DNA from: Rheinheimera nanhaiensis E407-8
GTDB lineage: Bacteria > Pseudomonadota > Gammaproteobacteria > Enterobacterales > Alteromonadaceae
Length of the DNA stretch: 64,000 bases
NCBI RefSeq assembly: GCF_000296695.1
Contig: NZ_BAFK01000007.1
Coordinates: 62,001-126,000 of the forward strand
Reading direction: 5' to 3'
A program made the position numbers and the translations under genes. A model generated the notes under the pieces. That model did no database searches. It saw only the letters and a list, made by a program, of their open reading frames with translations, and had not been told where the DNA came from. This document shows, one piece after another, positions 47,728-58,345 of this stretch (the stretch's first letter is position 1; each line of letters starts with the position of its first letter).

Positions 47728-48492
47728 ATGTTAACCCTACATACCGCTTTACTGTATTTACACATCGTATTAGGTGCCATGGCACTGCTGGTGTACTGGC
47801 TGCCAATTGCTGCCCGTAAAGGCGGCGCTTTGCATATCAAGGCCGGTAAGGTGTTTTATTATCTGATGCTGACGGTAGCCGGCTCTGGCATAGTGCTGTG
47901 TATCATCCGCTTATCGGATCCGGTCGGTATTTATACTGCTGGGCAGCACATGACAAATGAGCAAATTCAGCAGATGTTAGTATGGAGCATACCATTATCA
48001 CAGTTTCTGTTATTACTGAGCTTGCTTACCTGGGTAACAGTACGCCACGCCATTGGCGTGCTAAAGGCCAAAGATAACCGCGCTGTGCTGCGCCGCTGGT
48101 ACTATCAGGGCCCGGTGTTTTTAATGTTCCCGTTAGCCGGGTTCGTTGCCTACAAGGGTATCAGTATCGGTATGCCACTGCTGATTATTTTCGCTGCGGT
48201 TAGCCTGGTTACCGCCACCACCATCAGCCGGTATGTTTACCAAAAAACGGTTAGCCCGCGCGCCTGGATCATCGAGCATTTCAGTAGCATGGTCGGCAGC
48301 GGCATTGCGGTTTACACCGCCTTTTTTGCCGCTGGTGGCCGGCGTATGCTGGCAGAGATATTACCGGGCAACTGGCAATTGGTCAGCTGGCTGGCAGCAC
48401 CGGTAATTGGTATGGCCGCACTGCTGCTGTTAACCGGGTACTACAAGCGCCGCTATAAAGTTGTGCCAAACAAGGCTTTACAACAGGGTTAA
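47728..48492 (+). CDS. DUF2306-like multi-pass membrane protein
   Basis: A 254-residue protein with about seven membrane helices. The first helices carry the HIVLGAMALLVYWLPIAARKGG pattern (in short, LHIVLGAMALL and ARKGGALHIKAGK), seen in DUF2306 and related heme-like or cytochrome-like membrane proteins; conserved histidines near both faces are visible. Function unknown. AAGGAGG six bases before the ATG is a strong ribosome site. It stands 129 bases from the divergent kinase gene, so shared regulation is plausible. Confidence 0.75.
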   Translation: MLTLHTALLYLHIVLGAMALLVYWLPIAARKGGALHIKAGKVFYYLMLTVAGSGIVLCIIRLSDPVGIYTAGQHMTNEQIQQMLVWSIPLSQFLLLLSLLTWVTVRHAIGVLKAKDNRAVLRRWYYQGPVFLMFPLAGFVAYKGISIGMPLLIIFAAVSLVTATTISRYVYQKTVSPRAWIIEHFSSMVGSGIAVYTAFFAAGGRRMLAEILPGNWQLVSWLAAPVIGMAALLLLTGYYKRRYKVVPNKALQQG

Positions 48493-48538
48493 AACTTGCT
48501 TAATGTCATGCCAGATAAAGCAGCAAAATAGCCGTAAT

Positions 48539-49342
48539 ATGAAAAATTCAGCAGTACAGCATAAAGTAATTTGGATCACCGGCGCCTCGGGCGGTATTGG
48601 TGAAGCCCTGGCCCGCGAGCTGGCCGCCGACGGCGCCCGCTTAGTATTAAGCGCCAGGCGGCAAACTGAGCTTGAGCGGGTGCGCGCCAGCTTAGCCAAT
48701 AGCAGCCAGCATCTGTTGTTACCGCTGGATATTACTGACGACATGGCAGTAGCCAGTGCCATTGACACCATACAACAACAAATCGGTGGCCTGGACTGGC
48801 TGATCAATAATGCCGGTATCAGCCAGCGCGCGCTGATTGTCGACACCACAGCCCAGACCGACCGTAAATTATTTGAAGTCGATTATTTCGCCCAGGTCAA
48901 TTTAACCCGCCAGGCACTGCCGTTATTGCTGGCCGATGGCGGCGGCAAGGTGGTATTTGTTTCCTCCGTTGCCGGCTTGGTCGGTACCCAGTATCGCGGC
49001 AGTTATTCTGCCGCCAAAGCTGCGTTGCACTTATGGGCCAATAGCCTGCGTGCCGAGCTATTTGCCCAGGGCTTAACAGTGGCGACTATCTTCCCGGGCT
49101 TTGTTAAAACCGATGTATCGCGCAATGCACTAACCGGCGATGGCAGTGCGCTGGGTAGTATGGATGATGCCCAGGCCAATGCCATGAGCGCAGATGCCTT
49201 TGCCGAAAAAGCGGTAAAAGCGCTGCTAACAGGCAAAAGCTATATTGTTATCGGTGGGCTAAAAGAGCGCCTGGGTGCCCTGATGTCACGTTTATCACCG
49301 GAGCTGCTGTACAAAATGGTGCGTAAAAGTAAGGTGCGTTAG
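48539..49342 (+). CDS. Short-chain dehydrogenase/reductase
   Basis: A 267-residue classical SDR: cofactor loop TGASGGIGEAL, NNAG motif (LINNAGISQRA), catalytic Ser in VSSVAGLVG and YSAAK (Tyr, Lys). The C-terminus is hydrophobic and basic, as in DHRS7-like members. The start is uncertain: the ATG at 48539 fits the fold but has a weak ribosome site, and the frame is open upstream. It follows the DUF2306-like gene by 46 bases and overlaps the convergent permease gene by four. Confidence 0.85.
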   Translation: MKNSAVQHKVIWITGASGGIGEALARELAADGARLVLSARRQTELERVRASLANSSQHLLLPLDITDDMAVASAIDTIQQQIGGLDWLINNAGISQRALIVDTTAQTDRKLFEVDYFAQVNLTRQALPLLLADGGGKVVFVSSVAGLVGTQYRGSYSAAKAALHLWANSLRAELFAQGLTVATIFPGFVKTDVSRNALTGDGSALGSMDDAQANAMSADAFAEKAVKALLTGKSYIVIGGLKERLGALMSRLSPELLYKMVRKSKVR

Positions 49343-50085
49343 GCACTCAGTGCCTGATAAATCAGCCGGCTACCGAGCAGCAGCATGCTGATACTGATCA
49401 GCTGATAAAACGCTTTCTCGCTAAATTTATGTTGTAACACTACGCCAAGCTTTACCCCCAGCCAGACCAGCGGCAGGCTAAGCAGCGCATAACCAAACAA
49501 GGCGCTATTAAGCTGCCCCAGCAATAAGTACGGCGGCAGTTTCAGCAGGTTTACCACTGCAAAAAACACCACCGCTGTGGCCAAATAGTGCTGTTTCGGC
49601 ATACCCTGTGGCAATAAATACATATTTAGCGGTGGCCCGCCGGCATGGGCAATAAAGCTGGTAAAGCCGCTTAACGCGCCAAGTGCACGGCCCGCCCACG
49701 GCGACGTAAAACGCGTCTGGTTTACCAATTTTAGCAGCATATTCAGCGCAAATAGCAGCGTAATCACCCCAAGTAGCAAGCGTAAACTGGCTTCATCTAA
49801 CCAGCCGAAGCTGATATAGCCAACAATTATGCCGAGCAATGCTGCCGGTAGCAGCAGCGCTAAATGCTGCACATTGTGCTGCCCCCACCATTGGCGCAGG
49901 CTCAGCACATCGGCAATAATCAGGATCGGCAGCAATAACGCCGCTGCCAACAGCGGGCTTATCACTAAAGACATCAACGGCACGGTAATACCTCCAATAG
50001 CACCGGCAAAACCGGACTTGGAAATACCGGTTAACAACACCGCCAAAGCGATAACCAGCAGGGTTAATATATCAATATCAGGCAC
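49339..50085 (-). CDS. TauE/SafE-family (TSUP) sulfite/anion permease
   Basis: A 248-residue membrane protein with seven to eight helices and the repeated half motif of TSUP proteins: GISKSGFAGAIGGITVPL near the start and GFTSFIAHAGGPPLNMYLLP in the second half. Members export sulfite, sulfoacetate or other organic anions; the substrate here is not known. The start codon is GTG with a weak ribosome site. Confidence 0.9.
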   Translation of the reverse strand: MPDIDILTLLVIALAVLLTGISKSGFAGAIGGITVPLMSLVISPLLAAALLLPILIIADVLSLRQWWGQHNVQHLALLLPAALLGIIVGYISFGWLDEASLRLLLGVITLLFALNMLLKLVNQTRFTSPWAGRALGALSGFTSFIAHAGGPPLNMYLLPQGMPKQHYLATAVVFFAVVNLLKLPPYLLLGQLNSALFGYALLSLPLVWLGVKLGVVLQHKFSEKAFYQLISISMLLLGSRLIYQALSA

Positions 50086-50270
50086 TATTCAGTCTTTTTA
50101 GTAGGTGTCTTCCAATGCAGTCAGTGTAAAACTTAACAGTACTACTCAACCAGCTTTTATCACCTGCATAAGTTAGTACACTTTCAGCACCGGCAAAATT
50201 AACAATTAATTAATTTACAGTTATCAGATGACACCGTAAAATGCGTCAATTTATTGCAAAAGGAATTGAT

Positions 50271-51257
50271 ATGGCTCTTGCTGCATTACGCTTCGCTGGT
50301 AACTATCAAGAACAAAAAGTTAACCAGCTTTTCCCCGATACCAAGTTAGAGAAAATGTATGCGCAGTTAGATAGCGATCCTGAATTTTACGGTGCCGGTG
50401 TCACTTTTATCGGTTATAACTCTGAACTGTCAAACTACCTGATTACTGGCATTGAGCGTGAATCATTATTTTTTGCCCGAGTACTGCGCTATAGCTGCAG
50501 GGCCGATGGAAAAACCATTTATATTCGCGAAATAAAACTGCCTAAATATCAATCAGCTGAAAAAGCACTCCGAACTGCAAAATCAAGTATTGGCTCTGAA
50601 TTAAAAGGTGCAGGCCTTAGTTGCGCCGGCGCAGCAATCGGTTGGGTATTATTAGTGGTTGAGGCTGGCGGCGGCACAGTCACCGTAGGTGCGGCCTGGA
50701 CCGCCATGCCGTTAACGCTAACGGCTACTGCTGCCGCAACCTTTCAATGTGGTACCGGCATCGGTCGCTCTTATAATGCGGTGTCCGGCAATGCACATTA
50801 CAACGACTACCTGGATGAATCGCCATTATTTAATGCATTAATAATCGCAACTGACGTTGCACAATTAGCTGATGTAACTAAAACACTGGGTAATCAGGCT
50901 ATTCTCGTCACAGCGCTACGCAAACGCGGTATTGGCAAAGCCGGACTGCTCAAAATGTACAAAGCGTTATCCAGAGCGGAGCGCAAACGATTAGCAGAAG
51001 AGATATTAAAACTGGAATATCGTCAGTTAGAAAAATCAAAGAAAGCGCTTAAAGCAGTTATGTTGCACGGTAAACTGCTGGATGACGGCACTAAGGCGAC
51101 TAAAGTCTTTTCGCAAAAGCAGGTTCAAGCTCTGCTTGGCACCAAGTTTCTGGAATTAGTTGGTGCCAGTGTTACCAGCTATGGCAGTGGCTCCAGTTTG
51201 GCCGGCAAAGCAGAAAGCGCACGTAGCTTTATTATCGGTTACAGCATTAATGAATAG
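50271..51257 (+). CDS. Gly/Ala-rich protein with hydrophobic core, unknown function
   Basis: A 328-residue protein. The first 110 residues look globular. Residues about 115-175 form a strongly hydrophobic Gly/Ala/Thr-rich stretch (AGLSCAGAAIGWVLLVVEAGG, shortened as AAIGWVLLVVEAGG, then AAWTAMPLTLTATAAATFQCG) able to make one or two membrane-inserting helices. A charged helical region (MYKALSRAERKRLAEEILKLE, in short SRAERKRLAEEI) and a Ser/Gly-rich end follow. There is no signal peptide. The ATG at 50271 is set by AAAAGGA six bases upstream. I do not recognise the family; the layout is that of a membrane-active or toxin-like protein. It is the first of three tightly packed genes. Confidence 0.7.
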   Translation: MALAALRFAGNYQEQKVNQLFPDTKLEKMYAQLDSDPEFYGAGVTFIGYNSELSNYLITGIERESLFFARVLRYSCRADGKTIYIREIKLPKYQSAEKALRTAKSSIGSELKGAGLSCAGAAIGWVLLVVEAGGGTVTVGAAWTAMPLTLTATAAATFQCGTGIGRSYNAVSGNAHYNDYLDESPLFNALIIATDVAQLADVTKTLGNQAILVTALRKRGIGKAGLLKMYKALSRAERKRLAEEILKLEYRQLEKSKKALKAVMLHGKLLDDGTKATKVFSQKQVQALLGTKFLELVGASVTSYGSGSSLAGKAESARSFIIGYSINE

Positions 51258-51264
51258 GAAAAAT

Positions 51265-52086
51265 ATGTCGTTGCCTGCAAAAGCATTCGCAGTGTTAGTG
51301 CTGCTTTTATCGATTGTTTCATGTGGCGAAAGCGCTTCTTATACTGCTGAGTTTTTTACCGATAAACTCAGCGACGGTACTAATGGTCCGCAGCTGAGTG
51401 TTATCCCGGCCGGGAAAGGTATTGCCGGTGAAGAATACACTTCTTCCACCGGTTATCTAGGCCCACAGCGCAGCATAAAGACCAGTAAGGCGTTTGCCAT
51501 AACTCAAGCTGAAATTACTTTCGCGCAATATGATAAGTTTGCCAACGCTACTAATCGCACTTTACCGGACGATAGAGGCTGGGGCCGGGGTGATATGCCG
51601 GTGATTAATGTCAGTTGGATGGACGCTACAGCCTACGCTAAATGGTTAACTGAACAAACTAACCAGTATTACCGTTTACCCTCTGAAACAGAATGGGAAT
51701 ATGCCGCCCGGGCAGGTACAAAAACAGTGTATTGGTGGGGCGAAGAGTACATTCAGGGTAAAGAACACTGTGATCGCGACATTGGTAATTGTACAGCCGG
51801 CACCGAAGCAGCACAGCCATGGATATCTGGCCGCTATAACGCAAACCCTTATGGCCTGTATGACATGTCATCTAATGTAGCAGAGTGGGTACTGGATTGT
51901 GATGATGAAAAAATTCGTTCAGATGATACAACACCGGTAACAACCGGCGATTGTGAATATCGCATTGTCAAAGGTGGCAGTTACTCAGACAGAGCACGCA
52001 ACACACGATTATCAGCCCGGGATGCTTTATCTATTGATGCTAAATATCCGTCAGTTGGTTTCAGATTGGTAAGGGAAATACACTAA
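51265..52086 (+). CDS. FGE-sulfatase-fold (SUMF1-like) lipoprotein
   Basis: A 273-residue lipoprotein (lipobox SIVSC, Cys near 20) with a formylglycine-generating-enzyme fold: VSWMDATAYAKWLTEQT, YRLPSETEWEYAARAG, NANPYGLYDMSSNVAEWV and VKGGSYSDRARNTRLSARD, ending VGFRLVREI. The cysteine pair that forms the FGE active site is absent (RLSARD in that region), so it is likely a binding or structural FGE-like domain, as in several pvdO/gliding-type proteins. The ATG at 51265 follows AGGA by six bases. It starts seven bases after the first cassette gene. Confidence 0.85.
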   Translation: MSLPAKAFAVLVLLLSIVSCGESASYTAEFFTDKLSDGTNGPQLSVIPAGKGIAGEEYTSSTGYLGPQRSIKTSKAFAITQAEITFAQYDKFANATNRTLPDDRGWGRGDMPVINVSWMDATAYAKWLTEQTNQYYRLPSETEWEYAARAGTKTVYWWGEEYIQGKEHCDRDIGNCTAGTEAAQPWISGRYNANPYGLYDMSSNVAEWVLDCDDEKIRSDDTTPVTTGDCEYRIVKGGSYSDRARNTRLSARDALSIDAKYPSVGFRLVREIH

Positions 52087-52385
52087 TGAAAACGCTGCTA
52101 TGCCCTGCCTGCAGAAACAAAGTCAGTTTAAAGCAGGCTGCAGCAACGAAAAAAGTTAACGGTATTTTAATGTTGCAATGCGCTAACTGCCAACAATGGA
52201 GCCATGAAAACCAGAAGGCGGCAGTGGTAAAAAAACTTGGTTTAATACTACTGATAACCGGCTCAGTGATGGGGTATTTCCAGCTTGGTGGCACTATCAC
52301 AGGTCCACTGATTGCAGTCATCGGCGGCTTAATTGCGGTTACTACACTACTTGCTATACCCAGAGTGATTTATAACGGCACTTAA
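52086..52385 (+). CDS. Zinc-ribbon membrane protein
   Basis: A 99-residue protein with an N-terminal zinc ribbon (CPAC near residue 6, CANC near residue 32) and two hydrophobic helices (about 50-66 and 70-92) ending in a short basic tail. Its ATG overlaps the stop of the FGE-fold gene by one base, so they are translationally coupled. Function unknown; zinc ribbons of this type often sense or bridge partners at the membrane. It ends the cassette, followed by a terminator. Confidence 0.8.
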   Translation: MKTLLCPACRNKVSLKQAAATKKVNGILMLQCANCQQWSHENQKAAVVKKLGLILLITGSVMGYFQLGGTITGPLIAVIGGLIAVTTLLAIPRVIYNGT

Positions 52386-52412
52386 CGTCTGCTGGAGTGT
52401 GTTCCAGACACT

Positions 52413-52440
52413 ACAAAGGCGCTTTCGCGCCTTTGTTTAT
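52413..52440 (+). terminator. Terminator of the three-gene cassette
   Basis: A 10-bp stem (ACAAAGGCGC pairing with GCGCCTTTGT) with a four-base loop and a short T-run. It may also serve convergent rluB. Confidence 0.75.
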
Positions 52441-52445
52441 GCTGA

Positions 52446-53456
52446 TTAACCCCTGCCTTCGCGGCTGGGCTTTTTGCCGGTAGGCTGGCGCTGTGGCCGG
52501 CCTTTGGGTGTGGCCGGGGTTTTGCGACTTGTCGGCTTTTTGCCTTCTGGCCTAACCGGCTTATCTTCAGCTGGCTTGCGCTCTTTGGGTGTACGTGCCG
52601 GCGTTTTAGCAGCGATATCGTGCTTACGCACTGCGCGTTTCATGCTGGCCATACGGCGGCGGCGTTCGTCACGGTCTTCCGGTTTTACTAAGGTAGCCAC
52701 TTCCGGCGCTAAACTGACTAGCTTACGCAGGTAGTTAACTTCATCCAGCGGGTACTCGGCGTAGCCACCGGCCGGTAAGTGCTTGGGCAGCAGTAAATCG
52801 CCGTAACGTACGCGGATTAAACGGCTGACCACAGCGCCTTGTGATTCCCACATACGGCGCACTTCGCGGTTGCGGCCTTCGGTAAGCACCACATGGAACC
52901 AGCGGTTGATACCTTCGCCTGGCAGCGCTTTGATTTTCTTGAAGTTGGCTTTACCGTCTTCCAGCTCGACGCCGGTGCGCAGGCGCTGGATCATCGCATC
53001 GTTAATCTCGCCAAATACCCGTACGGCGTATTCGCGCTCGACTTCAAACTTGGGGTGCATCAAACGGTTAGCTAATTCCCCGTCGGTGGTAAACAGCAAT
53101 AACCCTGAGGTGTTAATATCGAGCCGGCCAATGGCAATCCAGCGCGCGCCTTTAATGTTTGGCAGGCGGGAAAATACCGTTGGCCGCCCTTCCGGATCGG
53201 TACGCGAGCAAATTTCGCCTTCCGGCTTGTGGTAGGCCAGCACGCGGCAAATTTGCTGCTCTTCGCTGGCAATTTGTACCGGGTGGCCATCTACACGTAC
53301 CTGTTGTGTTGAGCTTACGCGATCGCCCAGCGTCGCCGGTTTGCCATCTACCGTTACCCGGCCACTGCTAATCCAGTCTTCCATCTCGCGGCGCGAGCCT
53401 AGGCCTGCGCGGGCTAATACTTTTTGCAGCTTTTCACTGCCGGCTTTTTCACTCAT
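52446..53456 (-). CDS. rluB: 23S rRNA pseudouridine(2605) synthase
   Basis: A 336-residue pseudouridine synthase with an N-terminal S4 RNA-binding domain ([21 protein letters not shown]) and the RsuA/RluB catalytic domain ([23 protein letters not shown] with catalytic Asp). [22 protein letters not shown] is typical of RluB. The last 70 residues are a Lys/Arg/Pro-rich basic tail, common in RluB of this group and probably disordered. It is translationally linked to scpB, whose stop overlaps its start. Confidence 0.95.
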   Translation of the reverse strand: MSEKAGSEKLQKVLARAGLGSRREMEDWISSGRVTVDGKPATLGDRVSSTQQVRVDGHPVQIASEEQQICRVLAYHKPEGEICSRTDPEGRPTVFSRLPNIKGARWIAIGRLDINTSGLLLFTTDGELANRLMHPKFEVEREYAVRVFGEINDAMIQRLRTGVELEDGKANFKKIKALPGEGINRWFHVVLTEGRNREVRRMWESQGAVVSRLIRVRYGDLLLPKHLPAGGYAEYPLDEVNYLRKLVSLAPEVATLVKPEDRDERRRRMASMKRAVRKHDIAAKTPARTPKERKPAEDKPVRPEGKKPTSRKTPATPKGRPQRQPTGKKPSREGRG

Positions 53457-54040
53457 TAGTGCAATTCTCCTGTCGTCACGACGGTGTCAGCCAGATCCAG
53501 GCTAATGGCCTGAAATTCCGGCAAGGGCGGTAACTGGTTTAAATGTTTTAAACCAAAGTAATCTAAAAACTCTTTTGTTGTCGCGTATAAGCCGGGCCGG
53601 CCCGGTACTTCTTTATGGCCGACGACCTTTACCCAGCCGCGGTCAAGCAAGGTGCGCATGATCTGGCTGCTCACCGACACACCACGGATATCTTCTATCT
53701 CGCCACGGGTGATCGGTTGGCGGTAAGCTATCAGCGCCAGGGTTTCCAGCACCGCACGCGAATACCGCGGCGAGCGCTCTGGCCACAGCCGGGCCAAATA
53801 ATCACTCAGTTCCGGCCGGGTAATAAAGCGGTAACCCGAGGCAGTTTCGGTTAAATTAATGCCGCGGCCGGCGTAGTCTTGTATTAACCGCGCTAAAGTA
53901 TCGCTTAAGCGCTTTTTGCTGACATTTAAGCCATCCAGCACTGTGCTTTGTAAATCGTCAGTGCTCAGCGGCTTATCAGCAGCGAAAATAGCCGCCTCTA
54001 CCAGCTGTATTAACTGCACGTCATTTATTTTGCCCGCCAT
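53456..54040 (-). CDS. scpB: Segregation and condensation protein B
   Basis: A 194-residue winged-helix protein that binds the kleisin ScpA in a condensin-like complex for chromosome segregation. [32 protein letters not shown] and [20 protein letters not shown] are family signatures. It overlaps the scpA stop and the rluB start by one base each, so scpA-scpB-rluB is a coupled run. Confidence 0.95.
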   Translation of the reverse strand: MAGKINDVQLIQLVEAAIFAADKPLSTDDLQSTVLDGLNVSKKRLSDTLARLIQDYAGRGINLTETASGYRFITRPELSDYLARLWPERSPRYSRAVLETLALIAYRQPITRGEIEDIRGVSVSSQIMRTLLDRGWVKVVGHKEVPGRPGLYATTKEFLDYFGLKHLNQLPPLPEFQAISLDLADTVVTTGELH

Positions 54041-54876
54041 TATGCCTCAGCGTCCTTTAATTTGACATGAATTTGGCCATAGGCCTCTACCTGAATAATT
54101 TCCACCAGCTTTTCTTTGGTTAGCTCCAGCATGGCTAAAAAGGTCACCACTACGCCCTCACGGCCTTCTGTTACATCAAAACAGGCCGAAAACGCCAGGT
54201 AACCCTGGTGCGCGCTTAATAAATCCAGAATACGGCTCATGCGCTCGCGGGTCGATAAATGCTCGCGTTTAATATGGTGGTGCTGAAAATCCTTCGCCCG
54301 TTTGACAATATCTTTTAGCGCCAGCGTCAGCTCAGCTAAATCCACATCCGGCAATATCAGCAGCGGGGCAAAATTATCGGCCAGCGCAGCAGTAGCGTTA
54401 AAATGATCGCGCTCATCACGCGGCAGGCTGTCCAGCTCTGTCGCCGCCTGTTTAAATACTTCATATTCCTGCAAGCGGCGGATAAGCTCGGCGCGCGGGT
54501 CGGTCTCTTCTTCTTCGCTATGGCTGTGCCGTGGCAGTAATAAACGCGATTTAATCTCGGCCAACATAGCGGCCATCACTAAATACTCGGCCGCCAGCTC
54601 AAAATTCAGCCCCTGCATTAAGTCGATATATTCCATATATTGCAGGGTAATTTCGTTTACCGGCAAATCGACAATATCAAACTTATGCTTGCGGATTAAA
54701 TACAGCAAAAAATCCAGCGGGCCTTCAAAGGCATCCAGCAGTATTTCCAGCGCGTCGGGCGGAATATATAAGTCTTCCGGCCGCTCCAGCACCGCTTCGC
54801 CGCGCACAAAGGCCAGCGGTAGTGGTTGTTGTACCGTTAAACTGTCTGGTACGCCGTTAGGCAGAGTATCGCTCAA
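54040..54876 (-). CDS. scpA: Segregation and condensation protein A
   Basis: A 278-residue kleisin-type protein. FEGPLDFLLYLIRKHKFDIVDLPV near residue 50 and EYLVMAAMLAEIKSRLLLP are the N-terminal kleisin signatures. The C-terminal winged helix includes VVTFLAMLELTKEKLVEI. It binds SMC or MukB-like ATPases with ScpB. It lies between yciO (15-base gap) and scpB. Confidence 0.95.
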   Translation of the reverse strand: MSDTLPNGVPDSLTVQQPLPLAFVRGEAVLERPEDLYIPPDALEILLDAFEGPLDFLLYLIRKHKFDIVDLPVNEITLQYMEYIDLMQGLNFELAAEYLVMAAMLAEIKSRLLLPRHSHSEEEETDPRAELIRRLQEYEVFKQAATELDSLPRDERDHFNATAALADNFAPLLILPDVDLAELTLALKDIVKRAKDFQHHHIKREHLSTRERMSRILDLLSAHQGYLAFSACFDVTEGREGVVVTFLAMLELTKEKLVEIIQVEAYGQIHVKLKDAEA

Positions 54877-54891
54877 AGTGTTATCTCAGCT

Positions 54892-55512
54892 TTAGCGAAA
54901 TGGCGCGCTATCGCCACGGCCTTCGCGGACGATCAACGGCTCGTCTTCAGATAAGTCGACCACCGTAGTGGGCGCCTCACCAATTACGCCACCGTGCATT
55001 ATCAGGTCGACCTGTTTTTCCAGGCGGGCACGCATCTCTTCCGGATCGCTTTCAGCAAACTCCTCGCCGGGCAAAATCAGGCTGGTGGTCAGTAGCGGCT
55101 CACCCAACTCAGCAAGTAGCGCCAGGGCAATTTTATGCTCGGGAATACGCAGGCCGATAGTTTTCTTTTTCTCGTTTAACAAGCGCTTAGGCAGCTCTTT
55201 AGTGCCGCGCAAAATAAAGGTATAAGCGCCCGGCGTGTTGTTTTTGATCAGCCGAAAGGCGGTATTTTCAACCTTGGCATAGGCTGATAACTCCGATAAG
55301 TCACGGCACATCAGGGTAAAATGGTGCTCACCACTGATCTGACGGATTTGCAATATCCGCTCCATCGCATTTTTATCGCCGACATGGCAGCCCAGCGCAT
55401 AGCCGCTGTCGGTCGGCAGTATCACTACACCACCTTGCTGAATAATCTGCACCGCTTGCTTTAACAGGCGTTGCTGAGGGGTTTCCGGGTGAATATGAAA
55501 AAATTGGCTCAT
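54892..55512 (-). CDS. yciO: YciO-family Sua5/YrdC-like protein
   Basis: A 206-residue protein with the YrdC/Sua5 fold (GGVVILPTDSGYALGCHV, KNNTPGAYTFILRGT, LGEPLLTTSLILPGEEFAESD). YrdC relatives make threonylcarbamoyl-AMP for t6A; YciO itself is a paralogue whose role is debated. The spacing from rnm (38 bases) and scpA suggests one operon. Length matches E. coli YciO (206). Confidence 0.9.
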   Translation of the reverse strand: MSQFFHIHPETPQQRLLKQAVQIIQQGGVVILPTDSGYALGCHVGDKNAMERILQIRQISGEHHFTLMCRDLSELSAYAKVENTAFRLIKNNTPGAYTFILRGTKELPKRLLNEKKKTIGLRIPEHKIALALLAELGEPLLTTSLILPGEEFAESDPEEMRARLEKQVDLIMHGGVIGEAPTTVVDLSEDEPLIVREGRGDSAPFR

Positions 55513-55550
55513 TGTTATTCTTCTTAAGTTGTTTATTACAACAGCTGACG

Positions 55551-56396
55551 TCAGGCACTGGCTGGCAGCGGCCAGTTAGCCCATATTGGGGTAACATCGT
55601 CGGTTAAATATAGGTTTTTTCCGATATCATTCCAAGTTGTGGCCTGATGAAAGTCTGACCCGACCGATGCCGTTAAACCGTGCAGCTGGCACAGCGCCCA
55701 CAGCTCACGCTTTTGCACTGGTGTTTGCTGTGGCGAGATAATTTCTATCGCGTCACCACCGGCGGCTGCGAATTGCTCGGCCAGCCGTTTTACCCATTTG
55801 GTGGTGAGTTTGTATTTCAGCGGATGCGCCAGCACGGCGACACCACCGGCGGCGTGGATCCAGGCAATCGCCTCGCTCATCTCTACCCAGTTATTTGGCA
55901 CATAACCAATTTTGCCGCGGCCTAAGTACTTTTTAAATACGCCATCCATAGTACTGGCTTTGCCGATACTGACCAGGTGGCGGGCAAAATGGGTGCGGGT
56001 CAGTGCAGCGCCATTGGCCAGCTTAAGTACGGCCGGCAACACATCCGGAATTTGGCTTTTTTCCAACCTTCGCGCCATTTCTTCTGCCCGCGCCACGCGG
56101 GCCTGGCGCTGCGTGTCCAGCCTGGCTAAAAACTGCGCACAGTCTGGGTTAATATTTAAACCAACAATATGAATTTCCAGCTGCTGCCAGCTGGTGGAAA
56201 TTTCCACGCCGTTAATCAGCTTAAGCGGCAATTGCAGCTCATGAATAGCCTGCCGGGCAGCCGCTAAGCCGGCTACGGTGTCATGGTCGGTAATCGCCAG
56301 CACATCCACGCCTTTCTCTGCAGCGCGCATTACCAGTTCAGAGGGCGATAACACGCCGTCAGAGCAATGGGTATGGCTGTGTAAATCAATTTTCAT
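55551..56396 (-). CDS. rnm: PHP-domain 5'-3' exoribonuclease RNase AM
   Basis: A 281-residue PHP-domain protein (E. coli YciV/RNase AM) that trims the 5' ends of 5S, 16S and 23S rRNA and hydrolyses 3',5'-nucleotide bisphosphates. The metal motifs are DLHSHTHCSDG, AITDHDTV, the VAVLAHP His, and SVGSDFH. The ATG at 56396 has GAGG five bases upstream; an in-frame GTG six bases before is less favoured. First gene of the minus-strand rnm-yciO-scpA-scpB-rluB group, and divergent from the trp operon. Confidence 0.94.
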   Translation of the reverse strand: MKIDLHSHTHCSDGVLSPSELVMRAAEKGVDVLAITDHDTVAGLAAARQAIHELQLPLKLINGVEISTSWQQLEIHIVGLNINPDCAQFLARLDTQRQARVARAEEMARRLEKSQIPDVLPAVLKLANGAALTRTHFARHLVSIGKASTMDGVFKKYLGRGKIGYVPNNWVEMSEAIAWIHAAGGVAVLAHPLKYKLTTKWVKRLAEQFAAAGGDAIEIISPQQTPVQKRELWALCQLHGLTASVGSDFHQATTWNDIGKNLYLTDDVTPIWANWPLPASA

Positions 56397-56507
56397 TTGC
56401 ACCTCAAATTAAGGCAGCTATTGTCGCACAGGCGGCGTATATCACAAAATTCAACAGCCATCTGGCCGCTTATACGCTTTTATTTCTGCGTTATAACAAA
56501 TAACCAC

Positions 56508-56537
56508 TTGACGCCCGCTACCGTTTTGCGGTTTTAT
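56508..56537 (+). promoter_or_regulatory. trp operon promoter
   Basis: TTGACG (56508-56513) and TTTTAT (56532-56537) are 18 bases apart. Transcription would start near 56544, about 26 bases before the leader peptide. I see no palindrome like the E. coli TrpR operator, so attenuation may be the main control. Confidence 0.5.
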
Positions 56538-56569
56538 GTAGCGCAGATAACACGAGGTAATTAAAGCCA

Positions 56570-56620
56570 ATGCAATTTACAACAACCCTTAAGCTGACTA
56601 ACTGGTGGTGGCACATTCCC

Positions 56621-56635
<15 letters not shown>
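56570..56635 (+). CDS. trpL: trp operon leader peptide
   Basis: A 21-residue leader (MQFTTTLKLTNWWWHIPNGRV) with three consecutive Trp codons at positions 12-14, the classic stall site for attenuation. It is followed by antiterminator and terminator sequences and lies about 120 bases before trpE. It is too short to be found by gene finders. Confidence 0.93.
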
Positions 56636-58342
<1,707 letters not shown>

Positions 58343-58345
58343 CAG

